The notes beneath the pieces are model-generated. The model did not search any database and had not been told where the DNA came from. It was given only the letters and a program-made list of their open reading frames with translations. From contig JAIRPV010000006.1 in NCBI GenBank assembly GCA_031256825.1, positions 33,092-97,091 of the forward strand: a stretch of 64,000 nucleotides of DNA. The letters are read 5' to 3'. The stretch comes from Oscillospiraceae bacterium. GTDB lineage: Bacteria; Bacillota; Clostridia; Oscillospirales; Acutalibacteraceae. Position numbers and translations under genes: made by a program. Below, one piece after another: positions 48,720 through 58,643 of the stretch (its first letter is position 1; each line of letters starts with the position of its first letter).

Positions 48720-49469
48720 CTAAGCTTCTGTCAGAATAACGGGCCCGTTGTTGGTAATGGCAATGGTGTGCTCCATATGAGCTGAAAGCGAACCGTCACG
48801 GGTCACCACGGTCCAGCCGTCGGGCAAAACGGTTACATGGTTGCGGCCCGCGTTCACCATCGGTTCGATGGCAATCGTCATGCCCGCGCGCAGTTTCAGC
48901 CCTTTGCCCGCCGTGCCAAAGTTTGGCACGCTGGGGTCTTCGTGCATTGCCCTGCCCACGCCGTGCCCGGTGTAGCTGCGCACCACGCTGCAACCGCGCG
49001 CCTCGCAAAGGTCTTGCACCGCCGCGCCGATGTCGCCTATCTTCCCGCCGGGCAGCGCTTTCGCGATGCCTGCCAGCAAGGCTTCCCAGGTGGTTTCGCG
49101 CAGCGCCGCGGCCTCTTGCGGAAGCTGCCCCACAGGGAAGGTGTACGCCGTGTCGCCAATATACCCATGGTAGGTCGCGCCCAAATCCACGCTCACCAGA
49201 TCGCCTTCGCGCAGCACGCGCTTTTTCGATGGCAGACCGTGGATCACCTCGCTGTTGACGGAGACGCACGCGCTGGCCGGAAAGTTGTTGTAACCCAGGA
49301 ACGTTGGCTCCGCGCCGCAGGATTTAATGAACTGATTGGCGACGCGGTCAAGTTCCCATGTGGTAACGCCGGGCCGGATTTTTTCGCCCACCGCCAAAAG
49401 CGCCTGGGCGGCAATGCGCCCCGCATCGCGCATCAGGGAAATTTCCCTGCCGGTTTTGAGCGTAATCAC
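48720..49469 (-). CDS. map: Methionine aminopeptidase type I
   Basis: 249 aa from GTG 49469, which follows GGGGGG by 7 nt; an ATG five codons earlier lies within that site. Metal ligands: the two Asp in SVDLGATYHGYIGDTAYTF, His in GHGVGRAMHEDP, Glu in IAIEPMV and Glu in MEHTIAITNNGP. It removes the initiator Met. Directly after secY without adk between them. Confidence 0.96.
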   Translation of the reverse strand: MITLKTGREISLMRDAGRIAAQALLAVGEKIRPGVTTWELDRVANQFIKSCGAEPTFLGYNNFPASACVSVNSEVIHGLPSKKRVLREGDLVSVDLGATYHGYIGDTAYTFPVGQLPQEAAALRETTWEALLAGIAKALPGGKIGDIGAAVQDLCEARGCSVVRSYTGHGVGRAMHEDPSVPNFGTAGKGLKLRAGMTIAIEPMVNAGRNHVTVLPDGWTVVTRDGSLSAHMEHTIAITNNGPVILTEA

Positions 49470-49495
49470 GGCGTTGCCCCCCAAATCCTGGAATC

Positions 49496-50881
49496 CTAAT
49501 CCAAAAAGCCCTTATAGTGCCGCAGCATCATCTGGCTTTCCAGCTGCTTCACCGTCTCCAGCGCCACGCCAACCATAATGATAACGGACGTGCCGCCCAT
49601 CGAAATCGTCATCGATTCGCCCGCCGCGCTGCTCGCCTTCGCCCAGGCGATGATCTGGGTGCTCAGCAACGAAAAGGCAATGGGCCAAAGCGCTACAACG
49701 CTCAGCAGCAGCGCGCCCAGCAGCGTGATCCGGCTCAGGATTTTCCGGATATAGTTCGCGGTGGGTTCGCCGGGCCGGTAGCCCGGAATTGCGCCATGGT
49801 TGTTGCGGATATTGTTGCTCATTTCGACCGGGTCATATTGGATGCTCGAGTAGAAATACGCGAAGCCGATGATCAGGACGAAATAAATCAACAGGTACCA
49901 CGGGTTCGACTGCGAAAAAACGTCGAAAAACTTTTTCAGTCCCGCGCTGGGTTCCCGGATAAACAGCTGCACCGTTGGCGGCAAGCTCAAGATGGAACTG
50001 GCGAAGATAACGGGCATTACGCCGCCCATGTTGACCTTGATCGGGATGTGGCTGCTTTGGCCGCCATACATCTTCCGGCCCACCACATGCTTTGTGTATT
50101 GCACCGGAATGCGCCGTTCGGCGTTGTCCATCCAGACGATGAACGCGACAATGGCCAGCAATGCCACCCCGGCCAGCAGCGCCAAAGGAATCCAGACGCC
50201 GCCGCGGCTGATATAACCCACCTTCGGATCGGGGCTATAAAGGCGCGTGGCCAATGTTGGAATGCGCGCCACAATGCCTGCAAACAGCAAAATCGAAACG
50301 CCGTTGCCGATGCCGTTGACGTTGATGCGCTCGCCCAGCCACATGGTCAGGCCTGCGCCCGCCGTCAGCACCGCAATGATGGTGATCGCTTGGAGCACCG
50401 CCCAAAAGCCGGTATAGGGATCGCCCGCGGCATTCGCCGCCAGCAGCAATTGGTTGCCTTGCTGCCCGCCGTTGCGCAGATAGAAGTAATACGCAGTTGA
50501 CTGCATCAACCCCAGGCCGATGGTCACATAGCGGGTGATTGTGGCAATCTTTTTGCGGCCTTCTTCGCCCTCTTTTTGCAACCGCTCCAAAGCGGGAATC
50601 GCCACGGTCAGCAGCTGCATGATGATGGAGCTGTTGATATAGGGCGTGATGGACATGGCCAATATGGTGGCGTAGTTGAACGCCTCGCCCGTCATCATGT
50701 TCAGGTATGCCAAAAAGGAGCTGTCGTTCATCGTGTCGGCAATGATGCCGCCGTCGCCGATGTTCACAAAGGGGATGGTAATGGCGCTGCCCACGCGGAA
50801 CACCAGCAGAATAAACGCCGTAAACAGGATTTTTTTGCGCAGATCGGCTATCTTCCAGGCGTTGATGATTGTTTGAAGCAT
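49496..50881 (-). CDS. secY: Protein translocase subunit SecY
   Basis: 461 aa, somewhat longer than the usual 420-435. Ten membrane helices; characteristic blocks include GSAITIPFVN near residue 33, SIIMQLLTVAIPALERLQKE, and RIPVQYTKHVVGRKMYGGQS in the cytoplasmic loop used for ribosome/SecA contact. Its ATG shares one base with the rplO stop, so translation is coupled. Confidence 0.97.
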   Translation of the reverse strand: MLQTIINAWKIADLRKKILFTAFILLVFRVGSAITIPFVNIGDGGIIADTMNDSSFLAYLNMMTGEAFNYATILAMSITPYINSSIIMQLLTVAIPALERLQKEGEEGRKKIATITRYVTIGLGLMQSTAYYFYLRNGGQQGNQLLLAANAAGDPYTGFWAVLQAITIIAVLTAGAGLTMWLGERINVNGIGNGVSILLFAGIVARIPTLATRLYSPDPKVGYISRGGVWIPLALLAGVALLAIVAFIVWMDNAERRIPVQYTKHVVGRKMYGGQSSHIPIKVNMGGVMPVIFASSILSLPPTVQLFIREPSAGLKKFFDVFSQSNPWYLLIYFVLIIGFAYFYSSIQYDPVEMSNNIRNNHGAIPGYRPGEPTANYIRKILSRITLLGALLLSVVALWPIAFSLLSTQIIAWAKASSAAGESMTISMGGTSVIIMVGVALETVKQLESQMMLRHYKGFLD

Positions 50882-51324
50882 TATACCACCTCCGCCGTTC
50901 CGCCGGCTGCTTCAATCGCGGCTTTCGCCGCCGCCGAAAACTTTGCGGCCTTGACTGTCAACGCTTTGGTCAGCGCGCCTTCGCCCAGGATCTTCAGCCC
51001 GCTCATGGGCTTCTTGAGCAGCCCGGCTTCCGCCAGCGCGCCAAAATCCACAACAGCGCCCGCTTCAAACCTCTCTTCCAGTGTGCAAAGATTCACAATC
51101 GCGTATTCTTTGCGGAAGATATTGTTGAACCCGCGCTTTGGGATGCGGCGCTGCAACGGCATCTGCCCGCCTTCAAAACCGATGCGGGGGCCTGCGCCAG
51201 CGCGCGCCTTTTGGCCCTTGTGGCCCTTGCCCGCCGTTTTACCCTGCCCCGAGCCGTGCCCGCGGCCAATGCGCTTGCGCTCTTTGGCCGAGCCTGCGGC
51301 GGGGGATAAGTCATGCAATCTCAT
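50881..51324 (-). CDS. rplO: 50S ribosomal protein L15
   Basis: 147 aa. Gly/Lys-rich N-terminus ([20 protein letters not shown]) and [17 protein letters not shown], both standard. The ATG overlaps the rpmD stop by 4 nt. Confidence 0.98.
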   Translation of the reverse strand: MRLHDLSPAAGSAKERKRIGRGHGSGQGKTAGKGHKGQKARAGAGPRIGFEGGQMPLQRRIPKRGFNNIFRKEYAIVNLCTLEERFEAGAVVDFGALAEAGLLKKPMSGLKILGEGALTKALTVKAAKFSAAAKAAIEAAGGTAEVV

Positions 51325-51521
51325 TCGTCGGCACCTCCTTGCGCAACCTCGATCAGATGCGCCAGCACCCGCAGTTTGCCCCTCGTTGCCGGAATGTCTG
51401 GCTGCACCGTAACATCGCCGATTTTCCGCAGTCCCAGGGCACGGGCGGTGGCCAGCTGTTTTTCCTTGCCGCCAATCAAGCTCTTAACCAGCTTGACGCG
51501 CAGCGTTGCGGTTTCTGCCAT
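51321..51521 (-). CDS. rpmD: 50S ribosomal protein L30
   Basis: 66 aa. [20 protein letters not shown] and [14 protein letters not shown] are typical. GGAGGGCGGAATC upstream; overlaps rplO by 4 nt. Confidence 0.98.
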   Translation of the reverse strand: MAETATLRVKLVKSLIGGKEKQLATARALGLRKIGDVTVQPDIPATRGKLRVLAHLIEVAQGGADE

Positions 51522-51534
51522 GATTCCGCCCTCC

Positions 51535-52038
51535 TTAACCTATAATCTCTTTCGGAGTCTTGCCGCGGATCGCCGCGACTTCATCCAAATTACGCAGTTG
51601 CAGCAGCCCCTGCATGGTGGCGCGCACCACGTTGCACGGGTTGTTTGAACGCAGCGCCTTTGTGCGGATATCGCGGATTCCCACGGTTTCCACCACCGCG
51701 CGCACCGGGCCGCCGGCGATAACGCCGGTACCGGGAGCGGCGGGTTTTAATACCACAAGGCCCGCGCCGTATTTGCCGAGCACCTCGTGGGGAATCGTCG
51801 TCCCTTTGAGGGCCACCTTGAAGAGGTTTTTCTTCGCGTCGTCGATGCCCTTGCGGATCGCATCCGGCACTTCGCCGCTTTTGCCAAGGCCAAAGCCGAT
51901 GGTGCCATTGCCGTCGCCCACAACCACCAGCGCGGAAAACTTGAAGATTCGGCCGCCTTTTACTGTTTTGGATACGCGGTTGATCGAAACCACTCGTTCG
52001 GTCATTTCCGTCGCGGCCGGTGCGTCAAATCGAGCCAT
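51535..52038 (-). CDS. rpsE: 30S ribosomal protein S5
   Basis: 167 aa from ATG 52038 (AGGAGGAGGG upstream); the frame is open further but those residues run over the rplR end. The double-stranded RNA-binding part has [20 protein letters not shown] and [20 protein letters not shown]; the C-terminal part carries [13 protein letters not shown]. Involved in decoding fidelity. Confidence 0.98.
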   Translation of the reverse strand: MARFDAPAATEMTERVVSINRVSKTVKGGRIFKFSALVVVGDGNGTIGFGLGKSGEVPDAIRKGIDDAKKNLFKVALKGTTIPHEVLGKYGAGLVVLKPAAPGTGVIAGGPVRAVVETVGIRDIRTKALRSNNPCNVVRATMQGLLQLRNLDEVAAIRGKTPKEIIG

Positions 52039-52057
52039 GTTGGGTTCCCTCCTCCTA

Positions 52058-52417
52058 TCAGAATTGCAGTCCGCCGGAGCGCGCGCCTTCCGCCAGCGCC
52101 TGCACGCGGCCATGATACACATTGCCGCCCCGGTCAAATACCACTTGCTCAACGCCCAGCGCTCTGCCGCGCTCGGCAATCAGCTTGCCAACTTTGTCGG
52201 CCGCCTCTTTGTTGCCGCCGTAGGCGCCGAAGTCCTTTTCCAGGCTGCTGGCCGCCGCCAGGGTGACCCCTTTCGCGTCGTCGATCAGCTGCGCGTAAAT
52301 GTGCTGCAACGAGCGGAAGACGCAAAGGCGGGGACGGGCCGCTGTGCCCGAAATTTTGCCGCGCACGCGCTTATGGCGCTTGAGCCGCTCTTTGTTGCTG
52401 TCTTTTTTGGTTACCAT
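52058..52417 (-). CDS. rplR: 50S ribosomal protein L18
   Basis: 119 aa from ATG 52417, 4-6 nt after GGAGG, itself within an upstream in-frame ATG (52429). [20 protein letters not shown] and [20 protein letters not shown] are standard. Binds 5S rRNA with L5. Confidence 0.98.
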   Translation of the reverse strand: MVTKKDSNKERLKRHKRVRGKISGTAARPRLCVFRSLQHIYAQLIDDAKGVTLAAASSLEKDFGAYGGNKEAADKVGKLIAERGRALGVEQVVFDRGGNVYHGRVQALAEGARSGGLQF

Positions 52418-52490
52418 GCGAACCTCCATTCAGGCTTCCGGGTTCCGGAATCAGGACGACGCCCAATTCTTACCGCCCAACGCCTTGATC

Positions 52491-53033
52491 CTATTTGCCT
52501 TTGCCGGCCTTGCCTTCTTTGCGGCGGATGACCTCTCCAGCATATTTGATGCCTTTGCCCTTATAAGGCTCCGGCGGGCGCTTTTCGCGCACTTCAGCGG
52601 CAAACTGACCTACCTGCTGTTTATCTGCGCCCGAAATTACGATCCGGTTCGGCGCGGGCACGTCAATGGTGACGCCCGGCCTTTCATCCATTATGACCTG
52701 GTGGGAATACCCTACGTTGAGCACCAGCTGGCTGCCCTGCTTAACGGCGCGGTAGCCTGTGCCGCTGACTTCGAGGGTTTTGCTGAAACCCGTGCTCACG
52801 CCTGTGACCATATTGCTCAGCAGGCTGCGGGTCAGCCCGTGCAGCGCACGGTTTTGCTGCTCGTCGTTGGGCCGGGTGACCAAAAGGGTGTTTTCTTCTT
52901 TTGCCACCACAATATTGGGGTGAAACTGACGGCTCAGGGTGCCCTTCGGGCCCTTGACCGTCACGGTGCTGCCGTCAATTGTGACGTCCACACCTGCGGG
53001 GATTGCAATCGGCAGTCTTCCGATTCGGGACAT
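52491..53033 (-). CDS. rplF: 50S ribosomal protein L6
   Basis: 180 aa. [32 protein letters not shown] and the C-terminal [20 protein letters not shown] are conserved. Near the factor-binding site. The 73-nt spacer to rplR has short GGAATCAGG/TTCCGGAA strings. Confidence 0.98.
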   Translation of the reverse strand: MSRIGRLPIAIPAGVDVTIDGSTVTVKGPKGTLSRQFHPNIVVAKEENTLLVTRPNDEQQNRALHGLTRSLLSNMVTGVSTGFSKTLEVSGTGYRAVKQGSQLVLNVGYSHQVIMDERPGVTIDVPAPNRIVISGADKQQVGQFAAEVREKRPPEPYKGKGIKYAGEVIRRKEGKAGKGK

Positions 53034-53051
53034 AGTTGCAGCACCTCCTTC

Positions 53052-53450
53052 TTACCAAATAAACGCCAAAACTTCGCCGCCAACATTTTCTTTGCGGGCT
53101 TTTTTGTCGGTCATGACCCCTTTGGGGGTGGACAGAATCGCCACGCCCAGGCCGCGCATGACCCTCGGGAGCTCTTCGCAGCTGGAATAGATGCGCAGAC
53201 CCGGCTTGCTCACCCGGCGCAGCCCGGTGATAACCTTGCTCCGGTTGGGTCCGTACTTGAGCAGGATCTCAATTTCGCCCTGCTTGCCGTCTTCGCGCAC
53301 CCGGTAGCTTTTGATATACCCTTCGTCCAAAAGAATCTGCGTGATGGCCTTCTTCATGTTGGACGCGGGGATTTTCACCGAATCATGTTTTGCCGCGTTG
53401 GCATTGCGAATACGGGTCAGCATGTCGGCGATGGAATCCGTCACTTGCAT
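53052..53450 (-). CDS. rpsH: 30S ribosomal protein S8
   Basis: 132 aa. [20 protein letters not shown] and the final [20 protein letters not shown] are standard. A primary 16S binder; in E. coli it represses the spc operon by binding near rplE. No such site was identified here. Confidence 0.98.
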   Translation of the reverse strand: MQVTDSIADMLTRIRNANAAKHDSVKIPASNMKKAITQILLDEGYIKSYRVREDGKQGEIEILLKYGPNRSKVITGLRRVSKPGLRIYSSCEELPRVMRGLGVAILSTPKGVMTDKKARKENVGGEVLAFIW

Positions 53451-53464
53451 ACAGTCGTTCCTCC

Positions 53465-53530
53465 TTTTGGGAATTAGGGATTAGGGACCAGGTATTCGGC
53501 GCCGTGGGTTTTGCACCTACTCCCCAATTC
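53465..53530. repeat. Telomere-like GGGATTAGGGA string in the rpsN-rpsH spacer
   Basis: GGGAATTAGGGATTAGGGACCAGG followed by a spaced CCCCAATTCCTACC, i.e. heptamers of the ATTAGGG kind plus a partial complement 40 nt away that could pair with them. The reverse complement of the same heptamer fills 19936-19992. Confidence 0.6.
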
Positions 53531-53716
53531 CTACCAACTTGCTTTGCGTACGCCCGGAATCTGCCCCTTGTGGGCAAGTTCCCGGAAGCAAATGCGGCAT
53601 ACGCCGTATTTGCGCAGGTAGGCATGGGGCCGCCCGCAGATCTTGCAGCGGTTATATTCCCGCGAAGAGAACTTCGCCGGGCGCGCCTGCCGAACCTTTT
53701 GCGATGTTTTTGCCAT
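53531..53716 (-). CDS. rpsN: 30S ribosomal protein S14, zinc type
   Basis: 61 aa, the short zinc-binding form: [20 protein letters not shown] holds the Cys-x2-Cys ... Cys-x2-Cys site. The non-zinc 89-aa form would lack these. GGGAGGG upstream. Confidence 0.98.
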   Translation of the reverse strand: MAKTSQKVRQARPAKFSSREYNRCKICGRPHAYLRKYGVCRICFRELAHKGQIPGVRKASW

Positions 53717-53731
53717 GCGAATTTCCCTCCC

Positions 53732-54277
53732 TTATCTCGCGAACGGGGCGCCCAGCAATGCCAGCAACTCCCGCGCTTCTTCGTCGTTGGCGGCTGTGGT
53801 TACAAAGCACAAATCCATGCCGCGCACCTTATCAATTTTGTCGTAGTCAATTTCCGGGAAAATCAACTGCTCCTTAATGCCCATGTTATAGTTGCCGCGC
53901 CCGTCAAAACTATCGGGGTTAATGCCCCTGAAGTCGCGCACGCGCGGCAGCGCCAAGCTGAAAAAGCGATCGATGAATTCATACATCCGCTCGCCGCGCA
54001 GCGTCACCTTCGCGCCAATGGTCATGCCCTCGCGCAGCTTAAAGTTTGCCACACTCTTTTTTGCCTTGCAAAGCACCGGCTTCTGGCCTGTGACCGCTTT
54101 TAGGTCGGCCACGATGGCGTCGAGCATCTTCGGGTTGTCGCGCGCTTCGCCGCAGGCAACGTTGATGACGACTTTTTCCATGCGCGGGATTTGCATGACG
54201 CTCTTATACTGGAATTTTTCCATGAGCTTCGGGGCGATTTCGCTTTTGTATCGTTCTTGCAGCCTTGCCACTGTCAT
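53732..54277 (-). CDS. rplE: 50S ribosomal protein L5
   Basis: 181 aa from ATG 54277 behind GGGAGG; an upstream in-frame GTG overlaps the rplX end. [40 protein letters not shown] and [20 protein letters not shown] are standard. Binds 5S rRNA and contacts P-site tRNA. Confidence 0.98.
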   Translation of the reverse strand: MTVARLQERYKSEIAPKLMEKFQYKSVMQIPRMEKVVINVACGEARDNPKMLDAIVADLKAVTGQKPVLCKAKKSVANFKLREGMTIGAKVTLRGERMYEFIDRFFSLALPRVRDFRGINPDSFDGRGNYNMGIKEQLIFPEIDYDKIDKVRGMDLCFVTTAANDEEARELLALLGAPFAR

Positions 54278-54288
54278 GTTCCTCCCTT

Positions 54289-54642
54289 TCACTTAAATTC
54301 GTGCCGGCAGTCGGCATGCTTGCATTGGCGGTATTTCACGCGCTTGCCCTTCTCGTCTCGGAACGAGTGGCCAATGCGGGTGGGCCGGTGGCACTTGGGG
54401 CAGACCAGCTGCACCTTGCTCGCATAAAGCGCGCTTTCGGCCTTCACCAGGCCGCCCTGCTCGCCCTGTTTGCGGGGCTTCACATGCTTTGTGACGATAT
54501 TGACGCCCTTAACGATCACCTTGCCTTCGCTGGGGCTCACTTCAATCACTTCGCCGTGCTTGCCGCGGTATTTGCCGTTGATCACAACGACTTCGTCGCC
54601 GGTGCGCACATGCACGTGCGCTTTTTGCTCATTTTTCATCAT
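54289..54642 (-). CDS. rplX: 50S ribosomal protein L24
   Basis: 117 aa. KOW motif in [20 protein letters not shown], and a C-terminal zinc-ribbon-like segment [20 protein letters not shown] with two further Cys near the end (QCKHADC). One of two initiators of 50S assembly. Two adjacent ATG codons at the start; either may serve. Confidence 0.97.
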   Translation of the reverse strand: MMKNEQKAHVHVRTGDEVVVINGKYRGKHGEVIEVSPSEGKVIVKGVNIVTKHVKPRKQGEQGGLVKAESALYASKVQLVCPKCHRPTRIGHSFRDEKGKRVKYRQCKHADCRHEFK

Positions 54643-54654
54643 GTCACCTTCCCC

Positions 54655-55023
54655 CTAAAGCACTTCCGGGGCCAGCGAGAGAATCTTCGTGTATTCTTTT
54701 TCACGAAGCTCGCGGGCCACGGGCCCAAAGATGCGCGTGCCCCTGGGGCTCTTGTCGTCTTTGATGATAACGGCGGCGTTTTCGTCAAAGCGAATGTAGC
54801 TGCCGTCGCCCCGGCGAAGGCCGCTGGCGGTGCGCACAACCACCGCTTTGATGACGTCGCCTTTTTTTACTACGCCGCCGGGCGTCGCCTTTTTGACGGA
54901 GGCCACGATGACGTCGCCGATATTGGCATACCTCCTGCGGGTGCCGCCCAGCACGCGGATACACATAATTTCCTTCGCGCCCGTGTTGTCGGCCACCTTG
55001 AGGTAAGTCTGTTGCTGGACCAC
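54655..55023 (-). CDS. rplN: 50S ribosomal protein L14
   Basis: 122 aa. [40 protein letters not shown] and [20 protein letters not shown] are nearly invariant in bacteria. Interface protein. GGAGGGTATCCC upstream. Confidence 0.98.
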   Translation of the reverse strand: MVQQQTYLKVADNTGAKEIMCIRVLGGTRRRYANIGDVIVASVKKATPGGVVKKGDVIKAVVVRTASGLRRGDGSYIRFDENAAVIIKDDKSPRGTRIFGPVARELREKEYTKILSLAPEVL

Positions 55024-55037
55024 AGGGATACCCTCCT

Positions 55038-55104
55038 TTCAGGTGTCAGGGTTCAGGAGCCAGGAAGCAGGGGCGTTCGCCCTTCCTTTCCTAAAACCTG
55101 AATG
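55038..55104. repeat. CAGGTGTCAGGGTTCAGGA-type repeats in the rpsQ-rplN spacer
   Basis: CAGG-TGT-CAGGGTT-CAGGAGC-CAGGAAG-CAGGGG: five CAGG words at 7-nt intervals, with a partial complement (CCTTCCTTTCC, CCTGAATG) downstream. This is the clearest fixed-period example among the spacers. Confidence 0.6.
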
Positions 55105-55105
55105 C

Positions 55106-55363
55106 CTATTTGGCTTTCTCAATAATCCGCGCCACACGCCATCTTTTGTCTTTCGACAGCGGCCGGGTTTCCATCAGCAGCACGCGATCGCCAATGCCAC
55201 AGGCATTTTCTTCGTCGTGCGCTTTCACCTTCAGCGTGCGGTTGATGATCTTCTTGTAAAGCGGGTGGGGCACTTTGTCCTTGATGGCCACCACGACGGT
55301 TTTGTCCATTTTGTCGCTGGTCACCACGCCAACCCGCGTTTTTCTTAGGTTACGTTCGCTCAT
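55106..55363 (-). CDS. rpsQ: 30S ribosomal protein S17
   Basis: 85 aa from ATG 55363 behind GGGAGGG; an in-frame ATG at 55387 would overlap rpm[21 protein letters not shown] and [20 protein letters not shown] are standard OB-fold blocks. Confidence 0.98.
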   Translation of the reverse strand: MSERNLRKTRVGVVTSDKMDKTVVVAIKDKVPHPLYKKIINRTLKVKAHDEENACGIGDRVLLMETRPLSKDKRWRVARIIEKAK

Positions 55364-55383
55364 GTCGCTTGCCCTCCCTTTCT

Positions 55384-55587
55384 TCACGAGTTGGCCGCGG
55401 TCAGTTCGGCTTCGCGCTGCACGGTTTTCACCCGGGCGATGTCCTTCTTCACGGCGCTGATGCGCATGGGGTTTTCGAGCTGGTTGATCGCCTGCTGGAA
55501 GCGGAGCTTGAACAGCTCATCCTTCAGCGCAAGCAGCTTAGCATCCAGCTCCTGCGGGGAAAGCGCTCTGATTTCACTCGCTTTCAA
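55384..55587 (-). CDS. rpmC: 50S ribosomal protein L29
   Basis: 67 aa from TTG 55587, placed after GGAGGTGAGCAAG; this matches the usual N-terminus ([17 protein letters not shown]). It overlaps the end of rplP by 14 nt. The two-helix protein lies at the tunnel exit next to L23. Confidence 0.96.
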   Translation of the reverse strand: MKASEIRALSPQELDAKLLALKDELFKLRFQQAINQLENPMRISAVKKDIARVKTVQREAELTAANS

Positions 55588-56014
55588 CTTGCTCACCTCC
55601 AGTAGTCTCCTCTTTTGCAATCACCTTGCACTTAACGGGCAGCTTGTTGGCCGCCAGGCGCATGGCTTCTGTCGCCAGGGCTTTGTCGACCCCGGCCACT
55701 TCGAACAGAACGCGGCCGGGCTTCACAACGGCCACCCAATATTCCGGAGCGCCCTTACCGGAACCCATGCGGGTTTCGGCCGGTTTCGCCGTTACAGGCT
55801 TATCGGGAAAAATCTTGATCCACACCTTGCCGCCGCGCTTAATGTGGCGGTTCAGCGCCACGCGGGCCGCCTCAATTTGGTTGGCGGTAATCCACGCGGG
55901 TTCCAGCGCCTGTAGGCCAAAATCGCCGTAGGCCACAAAGTTGCCCCGGGTCGCCTTGCCCTTCATGCGCCCGCGCTGTTGTTTGCGGTGCTTCACCCTC
56001 TTGGGCAGTAACAT
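55574..56014 (-). CDS. rplP: 50S ribosomal protein L16
   Basis: 146 aa. [40 protein letters not shown] and [20 protein letters not shown] are standard. Its ATG shares one base with the rpsC stop. Needed for A-site architecture. Confidence 0.98.
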   Translation of the reverse strand: MLLPKRVKHRKQQRGRMKGKATRGNFVAYGDFGLQALEPAWITANQIEAARVALNRHIKRGGKVWIKIFPDKPVTAKPAETRMGSGKGAPEYWVAVVKPGRVLFEVAGVDKALATEAMRLAANKLPVKCKVIAKEETTGGEQVESE

Positions 56015-56805
56015 TATCGGTTACCCCCTTCCCTGCGGTTATTGCCGAAATTCCGGCCGCCGCCATTGCGGTCGCCAAAGTCGCGGCGCGGCGGGCGATC
56101 GCCTTCGCGGCGCTCGCGCGGACGATCGTCGCGGCGCAAGGGCCTGTCGTCGCGGCGCTGGGCCCCTGCGGCCTGCCGCAGCACTTCGCCCTTATAGAGC
56201 CATACCTTCACGCCAATGCGGCCATAGGTTGTTTTCGCCTCGGCAAATCCGTAATCAATGTCTGCGCGGATGGTCTGCAAGGGAATGGTGCCCTCGTGAT
56301 AATGCTCGGTGCGGGCGATTTCCGCGCCGCCCAGGCGGCCCGAAACCTGCGTTTTTATGCCCCGCGCGCCCAGTTTCATCGTGCGGCCAATGGCCTGTTT
56401 CAGCGCCCGGCGGAAGCTCACGCGTTTTTCCAGCTGCTGCGCGATATTCTCGGCCACCAGCTGCGCGTTTAAGTCGGGCTGCTTGATCTCGATGATGTCC
56501 AGCGAAACCTTCTTGCCGCCCAGCTGTTTTTCGCAGGCCGCGCGCAGTTTTTCAATTTCCGCTCCCTGCCGCCCGATGACCATGCCGGGCTTGGCGCAGT
56601 GCACCTTCACATAAACGCGTTTCGCGTCGCGCTCAATTTCCACCTTCGGCACGCCCGCTGACGCCAGGGTCTTCAGCAGGTACTGGCGCAGTTTATAGTC
56701 CTCCACCAGCGTATCCCCAAACACCTGATCCTTCGCGTACCAGCGGGATTCCCAAGGCTTGATGACCCCGATGCGCAAACCGGTCGGATTGACTTTTTGT
56801 CCCAT
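56014..56805 (-). CDS. rpsC: 30S ribosomal protein S3 with Arg/Asp/Gly-rich tail
   Basis: 263 aa against the typical 215-235. The KH domain ([20 protein letters not shown]) and C-terminal domain ([20 protein letters not shown], ending [10 protein letters not shown]) are normal to about residue 207. The last 55 residues are a low-complexity tail of Arg, Asp and Gly ([17 protein letters not shown], then [16 protein letters not shown]). S3 lines the mRNA entry site, so the tail would project there. Function of the tail unknown. Confidence 0.97.
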   Translation of the reverse strand: MGQKVNPTGLRIGVIKPWESRWYAKDQVFGDTLVEDYKLRQYLLKTLASAGVPKVEIERDAKRVYVKVHCAKPGMVIGRQGAEIEKLRAACEKQLGGKKVSLDIIEIKQPDLNAQLVAENIAQQLEKRVSFRRALKQAIGRTMKLGARGIKTQVSGRLGGAEIARTEHYHEGTIPLQTIRADIDYGFAEAKTTYGRIGVKVWLYKGEVLRQAAGAQRRDDRPLRRDDRPRERREGDRPPRRDFGDRNGGGRNFGNNRREGGNR

Positions 56806-56824
56806 CGTGTAACCTCCTCCTTCG

Positions 56825-57160
56825 TTATTCCGCTTCCCTGACGGTCAGGGTAATGTGGGATGTTTTTTTGTTGATGCGCGTTCCGCTGCCTTTGGCGCGC
56901 GCCCGCATGCGCTTGAGCGTTGGCCCTTGCCCAACGTTCGCTTCCGCCACATAGAGCAGCTCGCGATCTAAGTTAAAGTTGTTTTCCGCGTTCGCAATCG
57001 CGGATTTCAGCAGTTTCAGCGTAGGTTCGCACGCGGCCTTCGGGGTGTATTTGAGAATGGCCAGGGCCTTCTCCACCGGCTGGTTCCGGATGAGATCCAG
57101 CACGATTTGCACCTTGCGGGGCGTGATGCGCACATACGTTACCTTTGCGGTAGCCTCCAT
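56825..57160 (-). CDS. rplV: 50S ribosomal protein L22
   Basis: 111 aa. [20 protein letters not shown] and [20 protein letters not shown]; the latter forms the tunnel-lining hairpin where macrolide-resistance changes occur in other species. GGAGTGTATCCCC upstream. Confidence 0.98.
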   Translation of the reverse strand: MEATAKVTYVRITPRKVQIVLDLIRNQPVEKALAILKYTPKAACEPTLKLLKSAIANAENNFNLDRELLYVAEANVGQGPTLKRMRARAKGSGTRINKKTSHITLTVREAE

Positions 57161-57182
57161 GGGGATACACTCCTTTCAGCCG

Positions 57183-57467
57183 TTATCGTTTTGATGTCTT
57201 GCTCCCGGCGTGCCCGCGGAAGGTGCGGGTTGGGGCGAACTCGCCCAGTTTGTGCCCCACCATGTCTTCCGTAACATAAACCGGGATATGCTTGCGGCCA
57301 TCGTGCACCGCGAAGGTGTGGCCGACAAAATCGGGGTAGATCGTTGACGCCCGGCTCCAGGTCTTGAGCACCTGCTTCTGGCCCGCGTCGTTGAGCGCCT
57401 GCACGCGCTTGAGTAACTCCGGCGCCACAAAGGGTCCGCGCTCCAGCAGTTTCGCGCCTCTGCTCAT
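57183..57467 (-). CDS. rpsS: 30S ribosomal protein S19
   Basis: 94 aa. [40 protein letters not shown] and [18 protein letters not shown] are conserved. Forms a head heterodimer with S13. AAAGGAGCACATCG upstream. Confidence 0.98.
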   Translation of the reverse strand: MSRGAKLLERGPFVAPELLKRVQALNDAGQKQVLKTWSRASTIYPDFVGHTFAVHDGRKHIPVYVTEDMVGHKLGEFAPTRTFRGHAGSKTSKR

Positions 57468-57487
57468 ATCGATGTGCTCCTTTCCTC

Positions 57488-58321
57488 TTATTTGCCGTTG
57501 CGGCGTTTGACAATCATCTTATTCGATGCCTTTTTGTGTTTGCGCGTTTTGTATCCCAGCGCCGGCTTGCCCCAGGGGGTTACCGGACCCGGGCGGCCAA
57601 TCGGCGATTTGCCTTCGCCGCCGCCGTGCGGGTGATCGCAGGGATTCATCACCGAACCGCGCACGGTTGGGCGAATGCCCCTGTGGCGCGTGCGGCCCGC
57701 CTTGCCGATCTTTACGTTCTCGTGATCGCCATTGCCCACCGCGCCCACGGTTGCCATGCAGTTGGCGGGCACGTTGCGCAGTTCGCCCGAAGGCAGGCGC
57801 AGCAGCGCCAGCTTGCCTTCTTTTGCCATCAGCTGCGCGGAGTTGCCCGCCGCGCGCACCAGCTGCCCGCCGCGGCCCGGATAAAGCTCCACATTGTGGA
57901 TCACTGTGCCGGTTGGGATAGCGCTCAGCGGCAGCGCGTTGCCGGGCTTAATGTCGGCTCCCGGCCCCGCGATAACAACGTCGCCCACCTTCAGCCCCGC
58001 CGGGGCCAGGATGTAGCTCTTTACGCCGTCTTCGTATTGAATCAGCGCGATGTGCGCCGAGCGGTTCGGGTCGTACTCCAAGGTTTTGACCTGGGCGGGA
58101 ACGCCGAACTTTTGCCGCTTGAAGTCGATGATACGATACTTCTGGCGGTTGCCGCCGCCTCTGTGGCGCACGGTAATGCGGCCATAACTGTTGCGGCCCG
58201 CGTGTTTTTTCTGGGGGGCCAGCAGGCTGCGTTCCGGCTTGCCCTTGCTTAAACCGGAGTAATCGGTCGTTGACATGTTCCGGCGGCCATTGGTCGTCGG
58301 CTTATAGACACGGATTGCCAT
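57488..58321 (-). CDS. rplB: 50S ribosomal protein L2
   Basis: 277 aa, standard. [20 protein letters not shown] and the strongly conserved [20 protein letters not shown] near the C-terminus, with the His implicated in peptidyl-transferase-centre structure. Essential for subunit association. Confidence 0.98.
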   Translation of the reverse strand: MAIRVYKPTTNGRRNMSTTDYSGLSKGKPERSLLAPQKKHAGRNSYGRITVRHRGGGNRQKYRIIDFKRQKFGVPAQVKTLEYDPNRSAHIALIQYEDGVKSYILAPAGLKVGDVVIAGPGADIKPGNALPLSAIPTGTVIHNVELYPGRGGQLVRAAGNSAQLMAKEGKLALLRLPSGELRNVPANCMATVGAVGNGDHENVKIGKAGRTRHRGIRPTVRGSVMNPCDHPHGGGEGKSPIGRPGPVTPWGKPALGYKTRKHKKASNKMIVKRRNGK

Positions 58322-58340
58322 TCTTCCGCTGCCTCCCTTC

Positions 58341-58643
58341 CTACATCATGCCATCGAAGAATTCGATGGATCTGGAATCGGCCCTGAGTGTTACAACCGC
58401 TTTTTTCCAGTCGGAAGTGTATCCGTGGAACTGGCGGTACGCGCGGGGCTTCCCCTTCATGTTGAGCGTGTTGACCTTCTCGACCTCTACCCGGAACAGC
58501 TCTTCCACAGCCCTGGCAATTTCCGGCTTCGTGGCGCTCTTCGCAACGGCAAAGGTATACTTGCGCTTTTCTTCGTTGGCGGCCCCTGCCATGGAAGCTT
58601 CCGAGATGATGGGCCGCAGGATGATGTCCTGTGCCAGTTTCAT
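58341..58643 (-). CDS. rplW: 50S ribosomal protein L23
   Basis: 100 aa. [20 protein letters not shown] and [20 protein letters not shown]; contacts trigger factor and SRP at the tunnel exit. The ATG overlaps the rplD stop by 4 nt. Confidence 0.97.
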   Translation of the reverse strand: MKLAQDIILRPIISEASMAGAANEEKRKYTFAVAKSATKPEIARAVEELFRVEVEKVNTLNMKGKPRAYRQFHGYTSDWKKAVVTLRADSRSIEFFDGMM

